64,000 bases of DNA from the NCBI RefSeq assembly GCF_030463565.1, contig NC_134644.1, positions 101,366,765 to 101,430,764 on the forward strand, written 5' to 3'. The translations under genes were made by a program, and so were the position numbers. The notes under the pieces were generated by a model. That model saw only the letters and a list, made by a program, of their open reading frames with translations, did not search any database and was not told the DNA's origin. This DNA is from Pelecanus crispus. Lineage: Eukaryota > Chordata > Aves > Pelecaniformes > Pelecanidae. Positions 12,537-25,900 of the stretch are shown here, in pieces (positions within the stretch are counted from its first letter, which is position 1; the number at the start of each line of letters is the position of its first letter).

Positions 12537-15500
12537 CTAGCATGCCCTGCCCTTTTCTCCCAGCTGAGCTCATGAGGCTGAATTTGCAATCACACACGAC
12601 CAGCAGCAGCCTTTCTCCTGTCAAGGGCAGAATCACCCTGATGACAGCAGTGCTTGCAGACTCCAGGGGAAGTACTCAAACACTTCAGATGCTGCAGCAT
12701 AAAAAAATTAGAAACACAGCTGATCAGAGATTGCTGTTTGGTTAACTATTCTTTTTCTTCACATTCACTGCAGTGCAAAATCACTTCCCCTTGCCTTACG
12801 CTCTTTTATCAAGTGTTTCCCTAAGGAAATATTTCTTATTACCCAAATCAATATCCACTAAAGTGGGTTTAAGAATTTTAAAGGCCTTGATGTTTGCTGT
12901 TAACATCAACTTGGATAGCTACTCTGTTAAACACACATGCTTTCTGTGGTGATTCATTTGTAAGAGTCTGTGTGCCCTGGCTAGTGAATTTATTTTCCAT
13001 CAGGATATTCTGTACCAGCTTCTAGAAGGTGTCACTGGATTGTCACTCTTTGTGGCAGAGAATTGTTTTATTAGTGACTAGAGTGTTTGCCTGAAAGCAT
13101 TAGGCTTCTTCCACCTATCCTCTACCATCACCCTGAGACTCCTATCTACTTTTGAGATGTTGGCGCGAGCAAATCATCCACGCTGCCTATTGGATCATCA
13201 TGAAGCATTCAGAACAGAGAAGAACGTCTCAAACATTTTACATAAGGTAAACATCAGATTTTTCCACATTGCAAATGAAGAAATTCCTCAGAGATTTATG
13301 AAAATGTACACTTATTTTCTTTGTAAGATTCTGTTTACCTAAAAAACTGAATTTGTGCCTACATTTTCTCAAAAACTACACCAAGTTTTCTGAGAAGTTA
13401 CAGTGCCTCTGCTCCCAAAATAAGTATGTATATTAACTATGCATTCTTCTATCAATAATACAGAATATGACTAATACCTAGGTCCTAAATAGTTTCATGT
13501 TACACGAGTGCTGTGCTCACACATTTGTGCATCTTTCTTCATCAGTGAAAAGACATAGCCACAGAGGGCTTGACCTCCCGAATGCTAAACGCTCCTGGCT
13601 GCTACTGAACTCCCACAGTTGCAGGTGCTCCACATTTCGCCGAACTGAGATCTACAGCTGTACAAAGGGTTTTAACAAAACAAATGCATGTGCAACAAGG
13701 CATCGAAGACTAGCTATGTACAGGCAAGCACACACTGAGGCCACTCTATAGCTAGGAAAACTGTATTAAACTATACACATGAATACATACTTAGTACTGA
13801 AAGTATACCTTAAGAGTTTTTCCATTTCTTGTGACTCTGCTGCACCCTTTCTCCTACAGTCAAAGGCAAAAAAGCAGGCTGGATGACAGGGCAGCCTGCT
13901 GGTTACACAAGGGCCACCGTGCTGCATTTAGCTCACAGCCTCCTGCATCACGTATCCCAGGCAAAGATGTTTCTGCAGAAGGCACCTCGTGACGGAACCA
14001 AGGCGCAACCCAGCCTAATTCAAGAGTGTACAAAGAGATGGTCACTGGAGTTAGGTTCTGCTGAAGACTTTTTAAAATTTTGGTTCTTAAGGCTCGCTTG
14101 ACCAAGGAGAGACCAATCTCAGCTGTTAGGTACAAAAGTCTGAGGGAAAAAAAGTGGCTATGCAAAAAATGCAAAGGTTGTTCCTCATGACAATCAGTTA
14201 GGCACAGACTGTCAAAATACACACGAGGGACTTACTTAACTTACACTTACAGATTCTCAGAAGTGTAGAGAGACTTGAGGTGTTTCTCTCTTTATTTCTT
14301 AAATCTATCAGCTTTAATTGATTCCAAAGAAAATCTTATCAAAATATAATCTCACTTCCACCCTCATATATACCTCCTCCTTCACAATGTATAGGAAATC
14401 AAGGCTTAAAGACAGTATAAATGCAATTAACCTCACCTCACCTATATATCTGGGGAAACTGAAGTTGTCTGTTGAGCTGAACATATTTACATTGAAGGAC
14501 TCCTATCTGGTTTTAATATTTTAAAACTTTCTAAGTTGTTCTTAAATGGTAGATAAATTATTTAGTTCAACCTTTATATGAATTCCTGTGTGACAAGTAT
14601 GCATGTAGAAGAAACGGAAGTTTTAAAATTAAGGAATCTGATAATCCATTCCATATGAAACATTCCAGCTGTGGAATGTGTTCACCATGTATCACGGATG
14701 CTGTCACAGCAGAGTTTCTAACTCAGCTAAAATTTATAGAATTTCACATCCTTATGTTTTACAGTAGGGTTTTTGGTGGTTTTTTTGTTTGTTTGGGGGT
14801 TTTTGACTTTTTTTTTACATTATCACCTAAGTTACCTAAATCTCTCAAATTCTTCTAGCATATTTCCCTACTTAAATTTTACTGAAAGTTTTAAAATCAA
14901 ATATAAAATAGTAATTGCATTGTATATAATTAGGCAAAATGCACCAACATCTTTTACACTAAGAGAAAAAAAAAATCTTTAAATAAGAGATCTAGTGTAT
15001 TTACATAGCCTTAACTATACTTTGCACTTGTATAAAAAACAGTCTCTAAAGAAAGTTTAACTCTTCATGAAGGACATACTGAACAGTGATTTGGTTTTCT
15101 TCCACAGCACCTCATAAAAAATCCATTCAACCCATTCACAAAAGTGTAGCATGAAGTGTTTTGGGATACTTTTTTTTTTTGCTACAGTACTGCTTTTGCA
15201 CAATTTTTCAGACTGAGCCAAGAGAAGTCCATTTGTGTGCCTGATGATTTGCTGCACTTCATGCACTCAGAACCATAGTTTGCTAGCTTTATTTCCCTCG
15301 TGAGCAAGGTTCATCTTAAGAAATCTGTACCAGCTTCATCTCCCATGCTCCATGAGCCTCTGCCTGGAGCGTACTGCAGACAGCTTTTACACAGCAGCTA
15401 ACCAGCACTGAATCTCTCATTATACAGTGATTATTATTTTCATCACTAACCAAAAACTCCCTTAATTTATTGATTACACCTTGGATTCCACTCTCTCCTT

Positions 15501-18500
15501 AAAACTGAATGCTGCTGACCCTCATTTTAGAAGGAAAGGAATTTTTAAGTTCTGTTCTGACACAACGCTGGTAAATTACTGTGAGAGGATCACTTATATC
15601 ACAGCTAGATGACAGGCAGCTTTGGACCCAACAGCTCATACTAATGGAAATCAAATCAGCTGAGGGAAGAGAAAAGACATTTGAGAGGTATACATGTAAT
15701 AAAAGTTTTGGAAATGTACGGCAGAGTAGGGACGAAACCCCACAAAAAAGTATAAATTAGGGGTATTTCTACCATTTTTCCTTTTTTATCAGTTTCATTA
15801 TATAATCTCTAGTGAAGGGATATTTGTAATTTACCCATAAAAATTTCTCAAAGCTAAAATCTTTACATAGAAAATCTCAACACAAATTTCATTATCTATG
15901 TGCAACTTCAGTAACTTAAAATAAGGAACAAATCATTCTTCTTCAAATGCATCGATCTACTTCATTTCAAATCCTGTTCTAAATGAAGAGTCTGGCTATC
16001 CAGTAAATAGGTTAAGGCAAAATAATGAAGACCCTGATTGCAAAACCACAATTTCTTATACCAAAAGTGAAGCTCCCAAGGAACGAGAAAAAATTCTGGA
16101 GTGATTGTGGGATGATTACCCCCCCACAGAGAAACAGCAGGACTGAAGTACCTTTTGGTTGACATTTTGTCAGGCAGCATGTAACTCAAGTTAGCTTCAC
16201 AACAGCCAACTGCATTCTTATACTCTAAAAATCTAAGCTCTTCATTACACTGATTCAGAGGGATGATTACAAATAACCAGTTGTATGCACTAGCTGCATT
16301 CACCGAAATGGAAAAATTTGCAGATGTTTGATAAACACACAGATGTAGTTATCACTTCAGATTTTTCAGCTAAGGCTGAAGAAATTCTTTATTCTCTTTG
16401 CAATGCAGGCACAAATACACAATAGCTATGATATTCCTTGGACACTGCCCTCAAGCTGTTTGCTCATCCAATACAAAAAGTTACTTTAAATATTATTTTG
16501 AACAAACATACTTGATATTTTAAAAAAAGTTTTCTTATTTATTTCACTGCAAAGAATGCAAAAAAAATCATCCGATCCCTGTTGTCCTTAGGTCTCTTGC
16601 AGTAGCATAACAAGGCAAGAGGAAACCAAGACAAATCAACATATAATTCAGTTGGGTTCCCCTTTCTCCTGCACCTTGGAACACCCCTTTGCTGAAGTAC
16701 AGGCTGAATTCTATCTTTTCTGAAAGCATTACTGAGACATCAAGATTATCATACACAAAGGATATATGTTAGCACTTCCAAGTCAGCTCTCACAGGGCAT
16801 ACCACACAGTTTCTAAATAACAGCATTTAGACTTCATGGGGAATGTTGCAAACAGTATTTAGAAAAGTCAGAATTTCTAACCATTTACACTTCTAAAATC
16901 TAACTATTACAAAGTAAATCCAGTGGTTTCTTAACTTTCCCCCTTTATTCCTGTTAAAACAGAAATTATAATGCAAAGTTACAGCATAAAACATTTATAT
17001 TTCTGTGCCTCCCTACACATGCAAAACATATTTTTCCCCTATCTTTTCCAGGGGTGACACCTTAGGGCTTAGACATGCAACCAAGTTATCATGGGTCCTA
17101 TGAGCACTAAAAGTAGCTGACGGGCATGCTCTAATACCAGGGAAAATGCAAGGTAAGGCATCTCTGCTGAAACACCCTTTATTAAAGCAACTTCCCTTGC
17201 ATTAGCCCTGGGCTAAGAGCACGCAGGAAGACATGCAGAAATGTCGTAACTCGGTCCCACGCCCGAATGCTTGGCCTTGACAGTGTGACTGTCACACAAC
17301 TCCATGTTAACCCGAGTCAGAGACTGAGGAAAAAGGCAGATACCTCTATCCCTGGCCTCCACCTAAATCCCAGTCATCAAACAGGCTGGGGTCTCTGTAG
17401 CTACAGCATTTCTCTACTGCTTAAATGAATTGTTAGAGACAAAAGCAGAAATCTGTAGCCTGTGTCAAAAGCAGAGAAGGACCACACCACCTACCTGCAC
17501 AAGAACCTCTCCCCTACTGCTAGGCTCAAGCATAGGCTAGGACTCTCCTCAGGGCTAGGAAAACTAATGGTTGAAGAGCACTATTCCTTATCTCAGGTGT
17601 ATCTTTCTTCAAGGATACCTATAAACACGCAGTCAATGTTGCCTTTTTTATTTCCTTGTTATAAATCTAACTAAATCACATTTAGACATGTACAAACTTG
17701 CTCTGACTTATTTTCCTCACAGGGCCATCTATAGCCTCTAGATTCCTAACTTGTCTTCCTCAGGATACAGCTAAGCTCTCCAACGGTAACTCGATAGTAG
17801 ACGACTAAAAATGCAACTTTCCTATACTGTTTCAAGAACCCCTACCAAGCAGTTCACGTCTTCTCTCCTTTGTGTCTCTTCCTTTCTTTTGGCCAAAGGC
17901 AAGACAAGACAGTATAAAACAGAGCAGTAAGAAGTTACAGCAATACCTGAAAATCCAATGAAAACAGTTAAGTAACCTTTCTTTGACAGACTTAAGAACA
18001 AAACTGGCAGCAGTGTCACATTTTCTATGAAAAATGTAGAACTTGGGGAAGAAATGTTCAGCTGCCAAAGGAGTATATGGGTCTATATGAAAAGTTGTAT
18101 AAGAGTAGACTGAACAGCTGCCAGCTCCATTATGTACATGAAAGCCATAGCTTAAATTTTAAAAATATTTTTGTTAAGAAACAAAAAATTACTCAAATAC
18201 ATGCCAGCATTATCTGTTAAATGCTAAAGCTTTCAAGTGACCTTTACTTTCAGATGTTAATTATGCATCAGGCAACACAGTCTTCCAAGTTCCTGCTAAG
18301 ACAAAGCAAATCAATATAGACACTTTCCCCAAGAAATAACAGCCTTACTTTACAGCAGTGTAACTCTGTTGACAGCACTGCACACTGAATTCTGAAATAA
18401 TCCACTGGAAGTAGCGGTTTCTCCAATACTGTTGGCTTAAGAGTTAGCCAGTGATTGCACCTGATGAGTACAGGATACTCCTCTGTTCCCAGGATGAAAC

Positions 18501-21500
18501 TATTTGCTGACACTGAAGATCATGAGATTATTATTATTTATCAAGTGTCAATGAGATAAAACTGTAATATATGCAAATACAACACATGTCTCCCAAGGTA
18601 TTTACAGTACACATTAGAAAGTAATACAGTTTATCACACCACAGCGATTAATTAGATAAACTCATTTCAAATCAGGATCTTTTCCTTGGGAGTAGCTGTT
18701 TGTTCTAATGATGTAGAGAGACCAGGTTTGCAAACCAAACTTCTCCTGAACCAAAGGAACTACCTTTATTTTCTAAGGTCACTGCTGAGTCCCATTTTAA
18801 AAAAAGCTTTTGGATTAAAGTAGTATATTACATATATAGGAGACTTGGAAATTCCTAGCTTGGTAAATTACTACAACAAACAGCATGTTCACATCCACTT
18901 TTTTTTCAAATCATCCATTTGTAAGCTAAGAATAGGATCGATAGTGATGCCTTTATGCAAAAATACTTCCATTTACAAAGGTCAAAGCCTATTTGTTGCT
19001 TTGTTGATCTAGTATCTTTTTGCTTCCAAGATGATGTTGGTTTCCCCAGCAGCACTGTTCTGTTAAGGAGAAAAATATACCACAACTGCAAACTAAGGTA
19101 GCCTTTGATTAACATTATCAGAAAGTGACAATATTGACTGGCAGTAAGGACTGTGCATGTTAATCACAAGCATTAAAAGAATTCTTGCCACATCACTTGT
19201 CTCTGTTTTTATTTACTGAAGTCTGTGCCTATTTCTCAAATACACATTTCTATAACCAATCATATTACACTATTTTATGTCAACCATTGCACTAATCACA
19301 TGCCGTGCCTACAACCTTTGCTTACAAGTAACTTCACATAACACACATAACTATTCATATTTAATTTTTTTTTTTTAACAGTTTGCCTAACTACTTATTT
19401 TAGCTACTGTTCCAGATTGGTCTGAAAAGGAAGGAAGTCTTAAATGAATTTGTTGGTTCATAATATGTAGGTATTCCTCCTTACCGCTCACCACATGCCA
19501 GACTAGCATATTTTAACTCTTTCTTTACTTGACCACACAGTATTTGTCTAGGTCAAAATTACCAAGGTGGAGTAAAGCAAGTGTAGAGTCTTGAAATTTT
19601 CTTCTTTCTTCAGAGTCTGCTTTGGACTGTCATTTAAGTATGAAGTTGTATGCAAAGCATCTCTCCCATGGTCAACAGCCACTATAGCAATACACAGTAA
19701 AACTGCCTGGGGCTGGCATTGCTACTGTTCCCTGGGCTTACAGGAACATTCCTCTAATGGAGTCATCAAAGACATACGAAGTACCCTGAAGATCAATAGA
19801 CCCAGAAAAATCCCTAGGATCTTCCTTATCAGAGAGGACTTTTCAGAGCAGAATCAATGAGAGTTTTGACTTTCTGCTTCATGAAACAAGAAGCCTACTA
19901 AGAAAAATCCTTCCAAATCTTTTGTCTGTTGTTTAAGGTAAGACAAAATTTATATTTTAATCTGGTGTGCCCCACAACATGCCAGAAACACAGCTTTCTC
20001 TACTGGACTTCTTTGTTTATTCTCCCATATCCTCTGAACCAATTCTGTCTTCCTAAAAGGGACAACGAAAACTTTTGCGTAGGTAATCCTCCTCTCAGAA
20101 GTTTCTTAACTGAATTTTTCCCACAGGAATGTGGCAATTCCCAGCACACATTTCAGATAACTGGTGAGCAATATTAAAGTGCCAATTATGGGTACAACAC
20201 AAGCATTGCTCCAATATTCAGCTTGGAAAAAATAATTCTGAAACTTGGCCAACGACAGACGAAAGCAACTCTAAATCTAGTTTTTAGGAAAAACACCTTT
20301 TTAGTTTGCCATTTCTGGTGGGAATCTTTTTGCATTTTGATTTTGTGCCATTTTCTGAATGGTTTCACTTCCTGTTTTAATTAAAATCTCATTTTGAAAT
20401 GTCAAAATTCTTCACAAGATTATTGTCTTTTCTGAAGAACTGCAGCTCCTAGAAAGAACATGGTCATCTGCACAGCTGCCAGCAGCAACGTCAGAACCTG
20501 CTAAACATGACGGTCTTGACGAGTTTCTGTTATGTAACCTGTCAAGTAGATCTTCATTAGGAATTTAACTGTGCAGTCTCACCCCGCTGTAAGATGGTTT
20601 ATGCTCTGTGAAAACAGATCTACTGCTGAAAATGGGGTATACTACACAACCAACGCTATCATGATATTGCTTTTTGGAGAAAGGGCTGTTACTTGAAGAG
20701 CAGCATCTGCTTTTCATGATGTTCTAACCCGTTCAGGAACCTACTCAGCAGATGTTCTGGAAATGGCAAGTTAAATGGACAACCTCTACAGAATTCAGAA
20801 TCATACCCTCATGGCTTTTTTTCTTACATTCATCTCCAACACAGACAGACATACTCTGAGCACTACCTACTGGACATTTACACCAAGGTTGTGTTTTGCA
20901 TCCATCTTCCCCGGTGCTTAAGCAAACTTGCTTGGCACCATTGGGGGAACACTCTTTGGCTTAGCACTAAAAATTGGGGACCTTCTCCTAAAAGCACATT
21001 TCTGATGGAGACCAGCAGGTCTCTTCTTATAAAGCAGCCAAAATGAAGAGGGTTGCATCCAGTGTCTTTTTACACAACTGTTAAGTGTTTGAACATCTGC
21101 CTGAGAGGGTTCAATATCAGAATATTGAAAGAGACAAAAACATTACTCTCTCCTCCTCACTGCTTCTTCCATCTAGAGCAGGGAAGGCAGTTTCCTTTCT
21201 TGGCTGAAGCTGTTCTGTTGCACACTGAATATTTAAATAGCAATTAAATCAGAGTGAGCAGCAGTCTCTAGCCTAGGTATAAAAATAAGTTCACTTACTC
21301 TATATGACATTGCTACCAGAGCAGCAGCAAGGTATTAGGATCCTCTTCCACACAGGCTGCTCTCAGGAAGAAGGGTAAACTGAACTTGCATCCCCAATGA
21401 ATACTTAAGCCACCAGGCTCATTTACAAGGGGGGAAAAAAAACCCCAAACATATATAATGCCCCATATATAATGCTAATATTGGCTGTGCTTTACAATAC

Positions 21501-23212
21501 AATGGCAGTTACTTCTCTGTTGGGCCAACAGCCCAAATTCAGACATACAGATAGGTCTACTGAGAATATGTGCACTTGACAGAGGCAGAAGAACAGCACT
21601 GAATTACAGGTTTGGAAGAGCTCAGGTACACATCTGTTAGTGAGCTGCTCAGATCTGCCAAGCCGATGGGCTTCTAAGCTCATCCAAGAACAGATTCTGG
21701 GGAACACGGTAATAAAAACAATAATCCTGCAAACTTTAGCTGCCTTGAGGATTAAAATTAACTCAATAGTTCATCATAGCAATTGTGATATTTGGGATAT
21801 AGATCCCAATTCCCTTTCCAGATCTGACCTTTAGCCCGTGCCTCTATTCTGTGTCTCTGCATGAATGTATACCAAACCACAAATAACAGCTTCCCTTGCT
21901 TGTCGATACCTTATACTTGTTGGCAAACAAAAGCGAAGGGTTGCCTGGAAAGGAAAAGAGGAACGAAACCCAAAAGATAATTAACACCATCAGTGGTCAG
22001 AATGAGAGCTTAAAGTTTCAAACATCTGACCCAGCCTGAGGAAACCCTGATGCAGCAACACTGCCAGAACCATCAGCAGAGCCACAATTACTTTTTAGCC
22101 TTTCAGTGGGAAAAGACAGCTGCAAATGCAATCTGCAGCAGGCAACAAAGGACATTCAATAGCTTACAACTGCTGTGAACATGACACAAGCCCACAGAAA
22201 TTAGAAGGGTGCCCATTGTGCTGGAAGACAAATCCAGAACAGATCCAGGAGGGGGATGTCCACTTCCCACGGGCTGCCCCCATTTCACAGAGCACAACTG
22301 ACACCACAGCTCCACAGGGAAGCAGGCAGCCAGGGGACACAGGGCAGCCTCACCCCTCCAGGATCCCCCACGCAACCCCATGCAACCCCACGACAGACGG
22401 ATGGCTGCCAAAGCCTCCAGTGATTTAAAAAAAAAAAAAAAAGAAAAAGAAAAAAAGAAAATGGGGGTGTAAGGCATTACACCAACTTGAAAAGGCTTTA
22501 ATCAAAATAATCTGAGAGCTAATTAGAAAATTAACTAGCCAATTAGTCAGGGAGGGTCAGCTGCCACTGCCTCCACCTGGGGCCCCAGGGCAAGGAGGAG
22601 AAGCATGTCTCCTGCCACACATCTCAGGGAGACTGCAAACACCATTTAGGGACTTGGAGGTGGCTGGGCACGAGGAGGGAGTGTTTTGGGAGGCTTTGTC
22701 CAGTTACACCTAAAGGGCCCTTGACCCCCTGTAATGAGTCTACCCAAATCACTCAGCTTCTCCTTTACGCAAATCCACGTTACCTGCTGGAGAGGCAACA
22801 CCCCAGGAAAGCCTGTTTCAGATAAAGCAGCTTTGGTAGTAGCAGGTACACACAGATGTAGTGGACACATGATGTATCCTGCATCCAGGCAGAGCACATA
22901 GACAACCAAAATCCCTGATCCCTTCTGCCACTGTGCCACTGGCTTCCTCCATCTTCAAAGCAAACCATGCAGGGTGGGATTTTTCAAAATCACTCAGTAC
23001 TTTGGTTTGACTGATGCCGCTGAAGTACCTGATTAAACTCCCGCTGTTTGTAGTGAAAGCATAGTTATATCAACACTGTTTATCCCACCCAGAATTTCCC
23101 ACTGCCTCATTTTATCTGTGAATAATAAACAGTTATCAACAGTCTCCCACTTCTCAGTAGGCGGCGATGTGCTATTAACAAGTTACCCAAACATCCTCAT
23201 CTGGAAAGAAGT
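12537..23212. other. Long non-coding stretch between two LTR copies
   Basis: More than 10 kb without a recognisable exon. There is a GC-richer block at 22240..22420 ending in an A-rich tail (22427..22460), of unknown nature; the tail suggests an old retroposed insert. The rest is AT-rich. Confidence 0.5.
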
Positions 23213-23217
23213 AAAAG

Positions 23218-23798
23218 TGTCCTGGTTTCAGCTGGGATAGAGTTAATTTTCTTCCTAGTAGCAGGCATAGTGCTGTGGTTTGGATTTAGTAGGAGAAGAA
23301 TGTTGATAACACACTGATGGTTTAGTTGTTGCTAAGTACTGCTCATGCTAGTCAAGGACTTTTCAGCTTCCCATGCTCTGCCAGGTGCACAAGAAACTGG
23401 GAGGGGGCACAGCCAGAAGAGTTGATCCAAACTGACCCAAGGGCTATTCCATACCATATGACGTCATGCTCAGTATAGAAACTGGGGCGGGGGGTTGGCC
23501 GGGGAGCAGCGATCGCTGCTCGGGAACTGTCTGGGTATCGGTCGGCGGGTGGTGAGCAATTGCATTGTGCATCACTTGCTTTGTATATTGTTGTTGTTAT
23601 TATTATTATTATTATTATTATATTGTTACTATTATCATTACTATTTTACTTTCTTTCAATTATTAAACTGTTCTTATTTCAACCCAGGAGTGTTTCTCAC
23701 TCTTACTCCTCTGATTCTCTCCCCCATCCCACTGGGGCAGGGGGAGTGAGCGAGCGGCTGCGTGGTGCTTAGCTGCTGGCTGGGGCTAAACCACGACA
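23218..23798 (+). mobile_element. Solo LTR of avian endogenous retrovirus, copy 2
   Basis: This 581-bp copy is of the same family and orientation as the one at 11963, nearly identical by eye. It has TGTC/GACA ends and a perfect 5-bp duplication aaaag (23213..23217 and 23799..23803). The CRE palindrome is at 23459..23466. The TATA position reads TATAGAAA. The internal TTA/TTG microsatellite is longer than in copy 1. There is no internal retroviral sequence, so it is a solo LTR produced by LTR-LTR recombination. Confidence 0.94.
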
Positions 23799-24278
23799 AA
23801 AAGAAAAAGAACTGTCTGATAGTAGGAATATCCATCTTTTTCCACAAAGGACTCCATGCATCCGCAAGAATGTTCTAATATTTTTTTGGTAAAATACTTG
23901 GATTATGAGGGAAAAATGGGTTTAAAGATAAGAACCGAAGTCACGAGTCTTGCTCAAAACGTATGCAAACACTACATGGAGAGAGCCCGTCTCTTTACAA
24001 AAATGGCACCAATGCCTCGGTATCACTTAACTGTCACAAAGGGGCTGCAGCCGGCAACAGTTTACCCCGCTCCTCTTCTGAACTGGATCTCGTAGGCAGA
24101 AAAAACCAAAGCCAACAAAAAACCAGTCAGTGCCAGCGGGACTTTCCTACACTTGTTATCAACTCCGCAAAGCTGCAAGGTCATTCTTGTGCACCCTAGA
24201 GCATTACGGATTAGATCGCTCCTTCACTGAAGAGCAATTAATACTTGGAGGATAGGTGGACACTGCATGTCATTCCAG

Positions 24279-24388
24279 AAAATGTACTGACTCTGGAAGA
24301 AAATGAAGAAGCACTTAAGCAAGCCAGAAAACTTGACAGCATTTTCCAGCACCACAAGCGACAAATGCTACTGTTAAGAGAGATCAAG
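24279..24388 (+). other. Unidentified exon-like open segment
   Basis: After a CCAG acceptor-like site the plus strand is open for 36 codons starting NVLTLEENEEALKQARKLDS and ending HHKRQMLLLREIK. The segment stops exactly at AAG followed by GCAAGG, which would fit a rare GC donor. The composition is that of a charged helical protein, unlike most random frames here. The frame runs on to about 24547, but the later part looks non-coding. I recognise no gene. The pattern F..HK...L..RE.K faintly recalls a stretch of Elongator subunit ELP1, too weakly for an assignment. It could be chance, a lineage-specific exon, or a fossil. Confidence 0.25.
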
Positions 24389-24949
24389 GCAAGGCACCAT
24401 TTTTTTAAAAACAAGACAAAAAAAGCAGGATGTTTTTTCACTCAACATCACAGATATTTATTTGGAAAACATAAAAGTCAACAAGCTAACATCAAAGTAA
24501 AGACACATAGAGCTGAAAAATTTATCTGGCTTCAGCATGACTCATGAACCCATTTCCACACCTAAATCCCCAGTAAAACGCTTTTTTGCAACCACCATTT
24601 TTGTGTTATAATAAAAAGATACACTAAAGGACAAAGATCAGTAGAATGCCAGGAACGATCATGAAATTTCAGGTGCTGATCTCGCAGCTGCCAAGACAGC
24701 AGGCCTTGCTTATCTTTGCAGACAACTACAGATGCTTTAAGTACATGAGGGTTTTAACTGAATGAAACATTCCCTATTTTAAGCATTCACAGAACTTTGT
24801 GACAAAGGGATTGTTCTAGCCACTATTTTCTCTTCTACACAACAGAGGCCATAGGATTTTTTATTCAGAAGCTCAGTCACCCTAGACAGTGTAATGAATG
24901 ATTTTAAATCCTCAAGGATGATTAATACCTTCATCAGTGAGATTTTTCC

Positions 24950-25900
24950 ATTGGTTAATTAGTGTTAAAACATGTGCCTTAACTCGAGTCCAAATTTGTT
25001 TAGAAACAACTTCCAGCCATCTGATACCGATGTTTTTTCCTACTTGAAAGAAGGACCCTTTGATTTTTAAATTTGCTTTTCCTTAGAGTTTGATCAATCC
25101 ACTATCAATAACCCCTTTCTTGGCTAAACTCCAAAGATGGAGTTGCTTTAATATCTCATTAGAAGGAAAATTTGTCAGGCCTGAATCACCCTTTTTCTCA
25201 CTTCAGAACTTTTTCTACTATCCAACATCTTTTTCAATGCACAAGCCTCAGAACTAGCCCAATTATTTTCTCAGTTCTCCTGTCAAATGTCACAGACATA
25301 TACCTGGTGCTATCTTTTTTTACACATCCAAGGATCATATTTTTTTTAACCATCACCCAACACCAGGCATTTTCTTCCTGTCAGATATCTAAGCTGAACC
25401 ATAAACGCTTTAAGGAGGCATTGGCTTCCAAAATATAATCCTCATAACAGATGTATAATTCTGAATGCATCACCTTGCATTTGGCTCTATTAACATGTAC
25501 GTTGTTAAAATGAGATCAGTTTGACAAATAACCAAGATTTCTCAGAAGGAATTTCTACCTGTCATTGAAAATGCTGAGTTATTACATCTGACCTTCAAAA
25601 TAATTACAACTTTTCTTCCTGTCTTGATATACATCAACAATATTGTGATAGACGAAGACCAGTTTTTAACAGGAACCTACTGCAATGCTTTCTAGAACAA
25701 GTATTCTTATTTATGCTTTCTACAGTCACTTGACTAGTGTATAATCCATCTAGTTTTCATGTGTTACCAATTTTTTGATCTTGACGTTATTTTGACATGG
25801 TGTTTGTCAGCTCTCACAGGAGTCTACCAGGCCAACAAAATTCTTCATGGTCAATCAAAATGAAAGTATTTCCTTAGGCAAGACCTGCCACATGCATGAC
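24950..25900 (-). mobile_element. Old degenerate CR1-like LINE relic
   Basis: The antisense CR1-like order can be followed: an AACTTCCAGCCATCTGATACC block near 25010, AGAACTAGCCCAATTATTTTC near 25250, and CACCTTGCATTTGGCTCTATT near 25470 (the reverse complement of the CR1 C.VLHLG-type region). It is heavily mutated and the boundaries are approximate. It belongs to an older layer than the young CR1 at 28154. Confidence 0.5.

Noticed and set aside
12167..12745. A 192-codon plus-strand open frame
   Set aside because: Most of it lies in the LTR, including the translated TTA microsatellite giving poly-Ile/Leu, and it runs past the LTR end. It is not a retroviral or host protein.
22103..22477. Overlapping open frames of about 100 to 124 codons on both strands
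   Set aside because: They reflect GC-rich composition without stops and a poly-A/T tail read as Phe or Lys. No domain is recognisable.
24279..24388. Assignment of the orphan segment to ELP1
   Set aside because: Only a loose F..HK...L..RE.K pattern with similar spacing is shared. A true bird ELP1 exon should be far more similar, and the gene lies elsewhere in known amniote maps.
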